Positions 22,137 through 32,880 of a stretch of 64,000 nucleotides of DNA are shown in pieces; positions within the stretch are counted from its first letter, which is position 1; the number at the start of each line of letters is the position of its first letter. The notes under the pieces are model-generated. The model saw only the letters and a list, made by a program, of their open reading frames with translations. It was not told the DNA's origin and searched no databases. The stretch covers positions 246,652,510-246,716,509 of the forward strand of contig NC_061512.1 in the NCBI RefSeq assembly GCF_022539505.1. Direction: 5' to 3'. This DNA is from Lolium rigidum (lineage: Eukaryota; Streptophyta; Magnoliopsida; Poales; Poaceae). Position numbers and translations under genes: made by a program.

Positions 22137-24759
22137 CCTTGGCCTTCAAGCGATTGACTTCATCTTCATGCTCCGGGTGTGGATGGCAAATATCAAACAC
22201 TTGGACCTCCTTAGCCTTGTTCACCCGGAAGTGTTCCATCAAAGCTTCTTCTTGGAGAGCATTCAACTTCATGAGCAAGCGCTTGTCACTTTCCATCTTG
22301 GCAATGTCGCTCTCATGAGTGCAACATGCACGGTCCTTGCTCAAAGGAAAGTACTCTTTCAATGTTTCTTCTTGCATGGAGTTGATCTCCATGAGCTTGG
22401 CTTCCCTTCTCTTCAAGGCGGCTATTTGCTCCTCATGATCACAACACGTATCCTTCTCCTTGCTCATGCGGAGACACTCCACCAACGACTCTTCTTGCTT
22501 GCTACTCAAACTCAATAGCTTGGCCTTGGTGATCTCAAGAGCGGCAATTTCTTCTTCATGGTTGCAACATGAGGTCTTCTCTTTGAACAAGCGGTAGTAC
22601 TCATCCAAGGCTTCTTCTTGAAGAGCATTGACTTCCAAGAGGAGAGCATTGTGCCTCCTCAAGGAAGTAACTTGATCCACAAGCTCATCATGGGAAGAAT
22701 CGGGGTCTTCATCGTCTTTTGCTTTGTTGGCTTCCTCGAGCGAGAGCATCTTCTTCTTGAGGTCACCAACCAACTCAAGAGCATGGTCTCGATCCTTGGT
22801 GAGACGTGAAACAATAGCTTCATTCTTGTCTTCAAGCACAATGACACTAGCTTCAAGAGACATGCGAAGATTCCTTTCATCATCAAGCTCCTCCTTGAGA
22901 TTGGCAAGCTCAAAGGCCGTTTCCCTTTCCAACTTCTCCCTCTTCTCGATAAGGTCTTGTGCCGCACCAAGTTGGGCTAAGAGAGCCCCAACATGAATCT
23001 TGGTGTCCCCCTTCATGTTAGTGAGAAAAGAATCCAAGGAATCCAAACCCATAATCTCACGTTTAACGGTGAGACTAGTGGCATCATCAATATATGAGGC
23101 ATTAGTCGAAGATGATGGTTTGGAAGGGGATTTTACCTCCGTGGATACCTTTGCCATGAGGCACCGTGCATTGTTGGTGACGAGGTTCTCATTTGGAGAG
23201 TCGAAGAGGGAGGTAGAGGGAGTGGAAATGGCGATGGCGGCCACTCCCTCTCCTTCCTTGTTGGAGCGCTTGTCCTCATGCTCCCCATCTTCATCGGAGG
23301 AGTACTCTTCTCGAATGATGAAGGCTTTAGGCTTCTTGTTGGAGGAGACATTGTCGTCATCGGACCTTGGGGAGAACTTAGAGAATCCTTTGGAGAGTGG
23401 CTTGTACCTATCCTTTGGGATAAGCCTTCCACCATGATCTTCTCTTCTCTCAAACGTATAATCCGCGACAAAATGATTCTTGTCACCGCAATTGTAGCAT
23501 GTTCTTCCCCTTGTCCTTTCTCTTGGGCTCTTGGAGGGTCTTCTTAGAGAATCACGTGATCTTCTTGATCTTGTGTTTTGGGACATGTTTCCATCCCAAA
23601 ACTTCTTGGCGGCGAGAGCCATGTGCTCATGGTAGTTGAGCTTGAGATCATCCGAACCCCACTCAACGGGATCCTCATCACTTTCACTAGCTTCATGCAC
23701 CTTCATCTTCAACGCAAGGTTGGGCTTGTGGGAGTTGTGGGCGCGAGCAACAAGATCCTCCGCATTCTTCTTGGAGATGTCCAAAGCGATGACTTCGCTA
23801 AGGACTTCATCGGATGTCATAGCACGGAAGGAGGCGTTTTGGCGGATGGCCATCAACTTCACTTCCTCATAAGGGAGGAGAGCGTTGTAGAACTTGCGCT
23901 TGATCCAATGGTCATCCACGAACGTTGCTCCAAGATCTTTCATTTGCACGGCAAGAGAGATGAGGCGTCGATACATCTCTTCGGGGGTCTCTCCTTCAAT
24001 CATGACGAAGTTGTCGGCCATGTTGTTCACTTCATCAAACCGAGAGCTTTGGATGCTTGCATTGCCGAGGAAGAGCTTCTCAAGTTTGTCCCATGCTTCC
24101 TTGGCGGTCTTGAGCGAGCGGATATGAGCGCGGTCCTTGGGGGAGATGGCCATATGAATCATGTTGATGGCGGTGGCGTTGAGTTGGTCATCCACCACAT
24201 CTCTTCTTGTCATCTTCTTGGGATCTCGTGGTGAATAGCCCTCCTCAATGATACGCCAAAGCTTGGTAGAAGCGTTGCGCACATGTGAACGCATTAAGAA
24301 TTGCCAATTCTCAAAGTTGTTTGACTCGAGTAACGGTGGAGAACCATGCGACAAGATATGCGGCATCGGTATCGGAACGTTGATGGTGTAATCATTTGGT
24401 GGTGGCACCGCATGATAACTCCCTTGACGTTCCTCAACCGGCGTGTCATCATCCTTCCCTTTTGTTGAAGTGCCGAGATCCCCAAGCCCTTCCTTTTGTG
24501 GATCTTTTGTCGCTTCCGCGACAAAATCAACAAGAGGAAGGGGGTTAGCTTTTGGTGGCGGATCCTCGGCACTTGCTTTTGGTGGAGGGTTGGGTTTTTG
24601 TACCACCAACTCCATCATCATCGCCTTCATTTGGGCAATGATGGATGACTCCAATTTCTTGAGGTCATCCAACGTAGCCGTCGTGGAATCGATGGGTGAT
24701 GATGGAGCGGGTGGCACAAGGGAAGGTGACCCATTCTTATCCGCCTCTTGTTCGGCCAT
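21970..24759 (-). CDS. Copia gag, long coiled-coil form
   Basis: An open frame of 929 codons from an ATG 49 bp inside the 5' LTR edge. Residues about 130-360 form the UBN2/copia gag region (NFENWQFLMRSHVRNAS, AKEAWDKLEKLFLGN). A CCHC zinc knuckle follows (CYNCGDKNHFVADY), but the last cysteine is tyrosine, so RNA binding may be impaired. The C-terminal 300 residues are charged and coiled-coil forming, as in SIRE-type gags. The frame overlaps the start of pol in another frame. Gag should form the virus-like particle shell. It is open, but expression is unproven. Confidence 0.9.
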   Translation of the reverse strand: MAEQEADKNGSPSLVPPAPSSPIDSTTATLDDLKKLESSIIAQMKAMMMELVVQKPNPPPKASAEDPPPKANPLPLVDFVAEATKDPQKEGLGDLGTSTKGKDDDTPVEERQGSYHAVPPPNDYTINVPIPMPHILSHGSPPLLESNNFENWQFLMRSHVRNASTKLWRIIEEGYSPRDPKKMTRRDVVDDQLNATAINMIHMAISPKDRAHIRSLKTAKEAWDKLEKLFLGNASIQSSRFDEVNNMADNFVMIEGETPEEMYRRLISLAVQMKDLGATFVDDHWIKRKFYNALLPYEEVKLMAIRQNASFRAMTSDEVLSEVIALDISKKNAEDLVARAHNSHKPNLALKMKVHEASESDEDPVEWGSDDLKLNYHEHMALAAKKFWDGNMSQNTRSRRSRDSLRRPSKSPRERTRGRTCYNCGDKNHFVADYTFERREDHGGRLIPKDRYKPLSKGFSKFSPRSDDDNVSSNKKPKAFIIREEYSSDEDGEHEDKRSNKEGEGVAAIAISTPSTSLFDSPNENLVTNNARCLMAKVSTEVKSPSKPSSSTNASYIDDATSLTVKREIMGLDSLDSFLTNMKGDTKIHVGALLAQLGAAQDLIEKREKLERETAFELANLKEELDDERNLRMSLEASVIVLEDKNEAIVSRLTKDRDHALELVGDLKKKMLSLEEANKAKDDEDPDSSHDELVDQVTSLRRHNALLLEVNALQEEALDEYYRLFKEKTSCCNHEEEIAALEITKAKLLSLSSKQEESLVECLRMSKEKDTCCDHEEQIAALKRREAKLMEINSMQEETLKEYFPLSKDRACCTHESDIAKMESDKRLLMKLNALQEEALMEHFRVNKAKEVQVFDICHPHPEHEDEVNRLKAKVDRLQVQAKYLEGVIEAKDGAKEGSCNEGGVATKPKKEEEEDQEEDGQEEHGDQP

Positions 24760-24793
24760 TTCTTAGGCGGTAAAGCCCGAGCAAGAAAACCTT

Positions 24794-24805
24794 GGTCTGA
24801 TACCA
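24794..24805 (-). other. Primer binding site (initiator Met tRNA)
   Basis: On the minus strand TGGTATCAGACC lies two bases after the end of the 5' LTR. It matches the common TGGTATCAGAGC primer site with one change. Confidence 0.92.
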
Positions 24806-24807
24806 CT

Positions 24808-26281
24808 TGAATGGATCGTAGCGAACAAGAGGGGGGTGAATGGCGCTACGGCAAGTTTTAGTCTTTTTCAAGTTTTATGCAACGGAAGGTAAAGGTGTGA
24901 CTTTTAGCAATGGGGGTGATCCTACAATGAAGCTAGAGCATGTGCAACAAGTAAAGGAATCAACAAGATAATGAGAGTAAGGAGCGAGACAACTGGGGGG
25001 CGCGAGGCGAGTCGAGGTTTGTTTCTCGCACTTCCTTCCACTAAAGGAAGTACGTCTGCGTTGAGGAGGTGCTAGTCTCACACAAGAGACTAGGCGGCCA
25101 CACCACGAAGGAAGGCCTCACCCTCTTCCTCGAGAGAGCTCCACGGAGGTGCTCTCCCTCTTCCACTAAGGCACCTGGCCGAGGCGGTGATTCCTTCACA
25201 AGGTTGGGGCGAGCTCCACACACACGAGGATGCTCCCAACACCCTATGGATCTAGTACATCACCAAGCTAGACTCCATAGCTGCACATCTCCAATGCTCC
25301 ACCAGAGGAACCCATCACCAATGCTCCACCATAGGAACTCTTCCAATCCTCCACCAAGAAACTCTCCAAGGCTCCACCAAAGGAACTCTCCAATGCTCCA
25401 CCAAAGGAACTCTTCTCCAAGATCCACCAAAGGAACCCTACCACCAAGATCCACTAAGGAATAGCTAGTATTTGTGAAATCTCTCTTGGTAGAACTATAG
25501 ATCGGGTCTCCTCCACCTATCCTCAAAGTTAGGGCAAGATTGGTTGGAGGGGGAAGGAGATCCGCAAGGATTAAGCTCAGCAACAATGGAGGAGAGAGAA
25601 GGGGAAGAGATAAAATCGTGTTGGGGAAGAAGGGGCCCTTAAATAGGCTCCTCCAAATCCAACCGTTATGTCCAGATTTGGCCTAAGCGGTACTACCGCT
25701 TTGGGGTAAGCGGTACTACCGCTCTGAGTTCAAATTCGATCCAGATCTGGTCAAAGGACACAGAGCGGTACTACCGCCCATGGTACCGCTCGAGGTACCG
25801 CAATAGGGTCCAGACCTTACTGGATCCAGAGCGGTACCAGGGCGGTACCAGAGCGGTACGACCGTAACGCGTTACGGTACCTCAAGCGGTACCTGGAGCG
25901 GTACTACCGCTCGTGAGCGGTACTACCGCCCTGGTACCGCAGGGGTACCGCAGCGTGTTTCTCGGAGGGCACTCGGAACAGACTCGAGCGGTACCGACAG
26001 CGGTACCTATAGGGGTAGCGGTACTACCGCTACTGTGTACCGGTAGTACCGGCCTGGCTAAATCTGGTTTTCTTCCCTTTTTCTCTCCAACTTTGTTACC
26101 TCGCTAAACACACACAAAACCAGAAAACCTATTAAATACGCTTCAGTCTTCCGATCTTGACGCGTCCGGCGAGGTCACCATGTACTTGCAAATCTAACAA
26201 TGATATTCAAGGCACACGGTAAGATTACTCAAGTGTTGTCATCAAACACACAAAACTTGGGGTATGAATTTTGCTCTTACA
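24808..26281 (-). repeat. 5' LTR of the copia element
   Basis: A 1474-bp LTR, TGAATGGATC...TCTTACA on the plus strand, without the LINE present in its partner. It has the same 24-bp minisatellite at about 25290-25460 and GTAC-centred palindromes at 25685-26050. It would drive transcription towards lower coordinates. Confidence 0.95.
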
Positions 26282-27141
26282 CCACATTAATAAGCGATGA
26301 ATAGGTTTTCTCGTGATTGGTTGCCAACTATCTAGCCTGAGTTATGCCAAAAATTGGTTATTTAGTATCTCAGATGGAAAAAAATCCCTCCATAACACTG
26401 TTCTTAAAGCAGCCTAGATGTAGGAAAAACTTGGCCCAATGAGAATGCTCGGTTCGGCAATTTTTCCGTAGCCAAGCGCTAGCGAGCGCAGGGGTGAGAA
26501 TGTTGCATGCATCAGGAAGGGCGGGAGACACCGCGACGCCTCGAGAAGGCGCGCCATAATTCCCCTCACCGACTACTCTCCCCTCTCACTCTCGCATGTT
26601 CTCACTTGCCCTCTCCTCTCCCTTCTCTCTTCCATCGCCACCCTTCTTCTCCCGGCTCAAGATTTGCTCGGCAACGGTATCCATCGGGTTAAGACCCTAA
26701 TACAAGCTTTTAGGCTTGATTGTTCATAGATCTACAGTTATTTGCTACATGCATCTTAGATCTGGTACGATTGGGGTTGTAGTTCGTTCTTCTTTCTTGT
26801 GTAGCTGCATTACTAGCTTACATCAAATAGATCGGTGTTCTTGCACCTTGTTTTAGCAGCAACGATCATGCCGTTATGGCCATATCTAGGTATTAGGTTC
26901 ACATTTTGGTAGATTCTGGGTTTATTATTCATGTCGATGATTACACGGTAACGCTAAGCCAATGAATAGATGTTTTTTCAGAACCTAGTGCTTTGATAAA
27001 AGTTCGTCGTTTGATAATGCGGCAGGTTCTGATCAAACATCTCATCCACTTGTTCGTGATGTGTTTTATGAGGCCTAATTATGTCCTGGTGTGTTCAGAA
27101 CCAAGAGGAATATGAATTGCACAACCTCGAGCATGAGGTAG
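26282..27141. other. Unassigned region, perhaps a gene fragment
   Basis: A GC-rich start (26470-26700), then AT-richer intron-like sequence with AG and GT dinucleotides in plausible places. The left end (TTAATAAGCGATGAATAGG) continues the sequence cut by the copia element. I cannot identify a product and call no gene. Confidence 0.4.
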
Positions 27142-28277
27142 TGATGCATGTAAAATGCATTCATGAACTTTGTAGTTTATTATACTAAAATCCTTATTAT
27201 ATTGCAAATTTATTATATTTATTGGGATTAACATATTATTAGTTTCAAAAGTGCACAAGTTCTTGTTTTAAATTTTATTGTGTAGGAAATAGGCAATTAT
27301 GGAAGGAAACAGGTTATTATGGTGAAATCTGGAGTTGCATGAAATTTGTTCCTCCAGGATATTTTTTAAAGATCGCCCAAAACAGATCCGAAGATGGCCT
27401 CAAAAGGAAAACGTGCAAAATATAGAAGTTGTGGAGAATTTTCAGAAGTTTAATTTTACGTAAAGAATGCTACAAACGGAGTTTGTATGCGAAATCAGCG
27501 CCCGTTTTACTGAAGGGTACAGAGGCAGATTTGAACACCCAAAAATTGGTGACATGATTGACACAAACTCTTACCATATTTGATGGATTTGGCCAAGTCA
27601 CGACTTTATGGACTCATAAAGTACAAAGGGGATTCCTAGGAAGGATCTAGAGGTGCCAAAGAGCCATTGGATCAAAGGGACATCCATCACATGGACAAGA
27701 TTGCATCTCCACCTATATATATTGAGGGGAAACACTTTGTTTGGAGGCATCCATCCATTGTGACGAAAATCCTCCTCCTTGGCAGCCACCAAGGAAAACC
27801 TACTCCACAATAGCACCAAGTCCAAGTAAGAAGAATGGGCAAGGGGCCGCCGCCCCCAAGGGCATCCACCGCCTCCAGGAGCCGCCGCCACATCCTGTGG
27901 CCACCGCCACGGGGATCTTCATCGCCATCTCCTCCACGAGCTGCACCTCTTCATCAACTTCTATAACAACATCTTCATATATCCTTTGTAATCTCTTTGC
28001 AAACATGATGCGTATTGCAATCTATCAATTTCCCATTGTATTTTGTCTCCATGTCTTTGTTTGAGTAGTGACTTGTTCATGACAATTGGGAGATAGTTTG
28101 TGATGGTTGCATACAGGTATATGTTATCTTCTATGATGATCTCTTGTACTTATATATGAGTGCACACATATGTTGTGAAATGCATGAGATCATCCGGTGA
28201 AGGGGAAATCGACACCATAGACATCCCCACTCCTCACTGGCTTGGGAGGAGGCATCTCCATCAACATCTCCATCACC

Positions 28278-30965
28278 GATTATAGAGCAACAAATGCTGC
28301 AACTTTGCTTGTCAAGAAACTTAAGGGGCTTAGAGCAAGCCTTAAGAAGTGGAAAATGAGTTTGTCTAAGTTAAAGGATCTCATTGCTAGATGCAACATG
28401 GTTATACTATTCTTTGATAACTTAGAAGAGTATAGGAATCTCTTCACACCTGAGGCAAATTTCAAAAAGTTGGTAAAGCTGCATCAAGTACGACTTTTGC
28501 ATGCACAATATAGGTACTGGAAGAAAAGATGCACCATTAGATGGATGAAACAAGGGGAGGAAAATACAAAGTTCTTTCATGCTATGGCAACAGAGAGGTA
28601 CATAAGGAATAGTATTGCTTCTTTGATTTCTGATGATGGAAGGCAGGTCAGTAATCATGATGAAATGGCTGGTATGGTATGGAATTGTTATAAAGATCGA
28701 ATGGGGTCCTCTAAGGGAATTGATATGAAATTTGATTTAAATGCTCTTTTGAGCAAGGTGGATGGGCTTGAAAATCTAGCAGCTCCTTTTACTAATGAGG
28801 AAATGGATTTGGTGGTTAAAAGTATGCCAGTAGACAAGGCTCCTGGGCCTGATGGTTTCAATGGTTTGTTTATGAAAAAGTGCTGGCATATTATTAAGCA
28901 TGATTTTTATAATCTGGCTACTGAGTTTGCTCAGGGCAGTATAAATTTGGAACATATTAATACTTCATATATTTCTTTAGTCCCTAAGAAGCAGTCAGCT
29001 GAGAGTGTGAATGATTATCGACCCATATCTTTGACAAATTGTTGCTTGAAGTTTCTCACTAAAATGGCTGCTGATAGATTTCAGAAGGTTATTATGCGGT
29101 GCATACATAAAAACCAGTATGGCTTTATTAAAAGTAGAACCATTCATGATTGTCTGGCCTGGACATTTGAGTATATACATCAGTGTAAGGCCTCAAAGAG
29201 ACCAGTGGTCATTTTGAAGCTTGATTTTGAGAAGGCTTTTGACACTATTGAGCATGAGGTCATTTATGAAATTTTAAGGAAGAAAGGTTTCAGTAAGGAG
29301 TGGATTGCTTGGGTCAAGATGATTTTGGAATCTGGTATTTCTTCAGTTCTCATCAATGGAGTTCCAGGCAAGCAGTTCAAATGTAAAAGGGGGGTTAGGC
29401 AGGGGGACCCACTCTCTCCATTGTTATTTGTCCTTGGGGCAGATTTGTTACAGTCAGTGGTAAATGATTTATTGCAGAGGGGTCTTATATCATTGCCTAT
29501 TCAAACTGGTGATCCAGACTTTCCAATTATACAGTATGCAGATGATACATTATTGATTGTCCCTGCTGATAGTGCTCAATTATCTGTGCTCAAGGTAGCT
29601 CTGCAGGACTTTAGTTCTTCCACAGGTTTGAAAGTGAATTTTCATAAATCTTGTATGTTGCCTATAAATCTATCTGAGGGAGAAGTGGCAGTTTTAGCAA
29701 GTGATTTTGGTTGTAAGGTTGGTGTTATGCCTTTCACTTATTTGGGGTTACCCTTGGGCACCACCAGACCAACTATGCAAGATCTTTTGCCTATGGTGGA
29801 TAGAATGGAAAGAAGGTTATCTGCTAGTTCTTCTCTGCTAGCTTATGGTGGTAGGCTGCAGTTGATCCAATCATGTCTCAGTTCCATGCCAATATTCTTC
29901 CTATGTACACTAAGTATTCCAGTGGGCATCATTAAGCAATTAAACAAGATCATTCGTCAGTGCTTGTGGAGAAAGAAGAAGGGTGAATGCACTACTAGTC
30001 AGTCGTTGGCTTCATGGGATATGATCTGTAAACCAAAAGCAAATGGAGGCTTAGGGGTTTTGGATTTCAAGTTGCAGAATGAGGCACTTCTCTTAAAGCA
30101 TTTGCATAAGTTCTTTAATCGTGAGGATTTGCCCTGGGTGAAATTGGTTTGGAATTATTATCCAGAGGGGGTGCCACATGTTTCCAAGCTATGTGGATCT
30201 TTCTGGTGGAGGGATGTGATGAAATTATCTGAGCTATACAGGTCTGTGACGTCGGTTAATATAAAGGATGGCATTACAGCTTTATTTTGGGCAGACAAAT
30301 GGAATGGTGTTTGCCCTCAGGAAAGATTTCCCAGACTTTACTCTTATACAGTGAATCAGACCTTGTCTGTCAAGGAGGCTTTACTCATTCCTGACATTGC
30401 TGATTTGTTTGAGAGGCCTTTGTCACAGCAAGCAGCCATGGAGCTTGTTGAGTTGCAAGGATTGATCCAAACCGTGGTTCTGCAACCAGATGGCAAGGAT
30501 GAGTGGAAAACCATATAGAAGGATGGAACTTATTCTGCTCAACGTTTTTATCGACACAGTTTCAGGGGTTTTACTTGCAGTAGGGTTTATGGTTGGATAT
30601 GGAACAGTAAATGTTTGCTGAAAATAAAAGTATTTGCCTGGTTGCTGATTAGTGACAGGCTCAATACAAAGGACATGATTAAAAGGCGGCATTGGAATGT
30701 TACTGATGAGTATCATTGTATTCTTTGTCCTTCACACGCTTATGAAGACATAATACATTTGTTCTTTCAGTGTGTTTTCAGCATCAGGATTTGGAATTAT
30801 CTGCAGATTGATTGGTCAGTTGGGGACACAATTGAGGAGAAATTCATATATGCAAGAAAGGAGTTTGGGAAGCCTTTTTTCACTGAGGTTGTTATCTTAG
30901 CAGTTTGGCACATATGGAAGCAAAGGAATGGCATGATCTTTCAAAGACACACGGCCATCTTTTAG
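28278..30965 (+). pseudogene. LINE ORF2: reverse transcriptase and zf-RVT, one nonsense codon
   Basis: The frame enters at the truncation point; an ATG at 28242 belongs to flanking DNA. Reverse transcriptase motifs are in order: DKAPGPDGF near 28834, YRPISLTN near 29017, LDFEKAFD near 29220 (catalytic Asp), GVRQGDPLSPLLF near 29391, and YADD at 29536-29547 (catalytic). The zf-RVT region (FAWLLISDRLNTKDM, CILCPSH, HLFFQCVF) is at about 30620-30790. A TAG at 30516-30518 interrupts the frame, which continues in the same phase to 30965. Near 30945-30960 a frame change removes the normal C-terminal tail. The enzyme core is intact, but no full-length product could be made. Confidence 0.94.
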
Positions 30966-31185
30966 AGCCTGGAGAAGAGATTTTATTCATGAAGTCTCTT
31001 TACATAAGCATAGGGTTAAAAAAAAATATGTTTCCTAGCTGCAGACCTGGATTGATTCTTTGCCTTAGTTTCATGGCCTCGTTTTGTTTTCTTTCTGTTT
31101 TGTACATATGTAACTGATGAACCTTTGTGTTCTTTTGTTTAAATAAATTGCTGTGAGGCTATGCTTCACAGTTTCTCTCAAAAAA
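28278..31185 (+). mobile_element. 5'-truncated LINE (L1-type) with 14-bp target duplication
   Basis: ACATCTCCATCACC occurs at 28264-28277 and again at 31186-31199, the latter directly after a short A-tail. The 2.9-kb insert holds the reverse transcriptase and zinc-binding parts of ORF2 but not ORF1 or the endonuclease. The 3' end GTTTCTCTCAAAAAA resembles the tail of the LINE at 15254-16574, though the proteins are clearly different in sequence. Confidence 0.95.
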
Positions 31186-31199
31186 ACATCTCCATCACC

Positions 31200-31645
31200 A
31201 CCATCATCACCACCATCTCCATCTACGAGATTGATATCACCCCCCTCATAATTTGTGTTGAATTGAACCCCGGATATTGTTTTTAGTGCTATTGCATGTT
31301 CATGATTGGTACTTTGTCATTCTTTCGTGGGAACATTATATATTTAGATTGTGTTGTAACCATTATGCATCTGGTCCATATCATGTTTGACACTTGTGAG
31401 TTGTTCCCCATGTTCTTGAGGACATAGGATGATCTGGATACGACTCTATATGATCTGCAATGTGTATTTGGTCAAGTTTTCTATCTTTTATGTTGTTCTA
31501 TGATGGTTTTATGCGAACATTGATTGCATATTACTTCACCTATATGGGCTCATAGGGCTGCACGTTAATGTAATGCATGAGTGTTGGAGGGGTCGGAATG
31601 ACAGAAATCGTCTTCCAACACTATGGGTTGCATTAGATGGGTTTA
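31200..31645. other. Flank between LINE and next LTR
   Basis: Mostly the continuation of the probable LTR begun at 27142, then 68 bp (31578-31645) with a short inverted motif (TGTTGGAGG ... CCAACACTA). No gene is seen. Confidence 0.4.
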
Positions 31646-32463
31646 TGTCGGGGACCCCAAATCTTATGGCTATGGTGGGATATTTATGTCTTAATGATTC
31701 CTATACTTGCTCATGAAAATGGCTCTATGACCCATCGTAAGGGGTGTACTTGCGCATATCTTTGGCTACACCTAACTTAGGCTCCGCCCCTGATTGAATA
31801 AAGTTGACAAAATATTTACCATGTGATGAGGATATCCAGGCCTGGTACACTAGGACAGCCATTGATATGATGATTAAGTCTAAGGTTGTACCAGTATTTT
31901 ATCATAGTCTTGTTATTAGGAAATAATAATGTAGCCAGGTCATGTGGTGGGCCAAATTAGGGTTTTAATAGAGTCTATTTGACTTGGGCCTGTCCAAGTC
32001 GAATTAGGGTTAGGCCCATGAGTGGGCGCCCCAAACCAATAGGGGTTGGCCGGCCGGCCACCCTCCCCCTCATATAAGGAGGTGGGGCGGCTAGGGTTTC
32101 AGTTAGACCAATTTTGATTCAGAATAATGTAGAACCTCGAGTTCAGTTATCTCTGTTCCTATGGGATCGGCGTGTGTGACGGCGTCTCAGACGTTCGTCC
32201 AGTTATCCATGAATAAAGACAAGAGAGTTCTTGAGTTGTCAAGAGTGATCATGTGTTCTCGAAGGTCCTTGAATCTGTCAAGGGTAGTCGAGCTTCTTGG
32301 CGTGTCTATTCTGCTAGAGGTTCGACGTTCTTCGTCGAGTTGCTCGCCAGATTGGTGTTCCCCATCTTCAGGTTACGTGTATCACTCACGTGATTGGAAG
32401 AATTATCGGATCCTATGGATCAAGGAGATGCACCGTGAAAGATCGGGCCAAGTCCCCGTATCA
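31646..32463 (+). repeat. 5' LTR (818 bp)
   Basis: Runs from TGTCGGGGACCCC to GTCCCCGTATCA; the ends share an inverted CGGGGAC/GTCCCCG motif. A TATA box TATAAGG lies at 32073-32079 in a CCCTCATATAAGGAGG context. Confidence 0.8.
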
Positions 32464-32466
32464 TCT

Positions 32467-32478
32467 TGGTATCAGAGC
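32467..32478 (+). other. Primer binding site (initiator Met tRNA)
   Basis: TGGTATCAGAGC, a perfect match to the common plant primer site, three bases after the LTR end. Confidence 0.93.
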
Positions 32479-32880
32479 GCTAGGTTGATCACGGTGCGGT
32501 TTGTTTGTTGTTCGTCATCGTTTTTCTCGATTTGGAGTGGATACCATTGGGTACGTCGCCGCCATACTGTTGGTGAAGATCGAGGAAGCCTTCGTTCATG
32601 CGGAGGAGGAGGCGGAAGCAAGGAAGAGGAAGGATTAGAACTGCAGAATCTCTGCCACGACAGGATTTCGGCGAAATTCTCTGCCGTGGCAGGAAAAATC
32701 GCGAGGAGGACGAACAGTTCCGTCCGACGGCCGGCGCCACGACCCGGCCAACCGGCCCTACAACCGGCCGGGCCGGTCACACGGCCGGCCGACCGGCCAG
32801 CAGACCGGCGACTCCGGCGCCCGGGCCGGCTGGACCGGCTGTCAGGCCGGGCGGGTCCGGCGCAAACCGGGTCAGGTGCT

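Larger units (their letters stand above)
14568..26281 (-). mobile_element. Ty1-copia retrotransposon, SIRE/Maximus-like, complete but disabled
   Basis: A full LTR element on the minus strand. Both LTRs run TG...CA, and the 5-bp target duplication CCACA is found at 14563-14567 and 26282-26286. The primer site (24794-24805) and polypurine tract (17386-17401) are in the right places. The gene order gag, protease, integrase, reverse transcriptase, RNase H is copia. The long gag with a coiled-coil C-terminus and the [18 protein letters not shown] and LYVDDIIFGSTN reverse transcriptase motifs point to the SIRE/Maximus lineage. Several stops and frameshifts disable pol. The two LTRs differ at about fifteen places in their first ~690 bp as I counted, so the insertion is not brand new. 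Confidence 0.96.
27142..31577 (+). repeat. Probable LTR (solo or remnant) split by a LINE
   Basis: Apart from the LINE at 28278-31185, about 1.5 kb reads like a grass Gypsy-type LTR. It opens TGATGCATGTAAAATGC, has a TATA box TATATATAT at 27714-27722, and after that carries GC-rich leader-like sequence and then AT-rich sequence. A possible CA end lies at 31577, but I found no matching target duplication and no internal region, so both borders are guesses. Confidence 0.35.
31646..32880 (+). mobile_element. LTR retrotransposon, 5' end only
   Basis: A 5' LTR with primer site and about 400 bp of leader. The element stops where the Gypsy LTR begins at 32881; no 3' part is seen in the window. The leader is unusually rich in GGCCGG runs (32720-32870), including an open frame of Pro/Arg-rich low-complexity sequence that I do not accept as a gene. 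Superfamily not determined. Confidence 0.75.
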
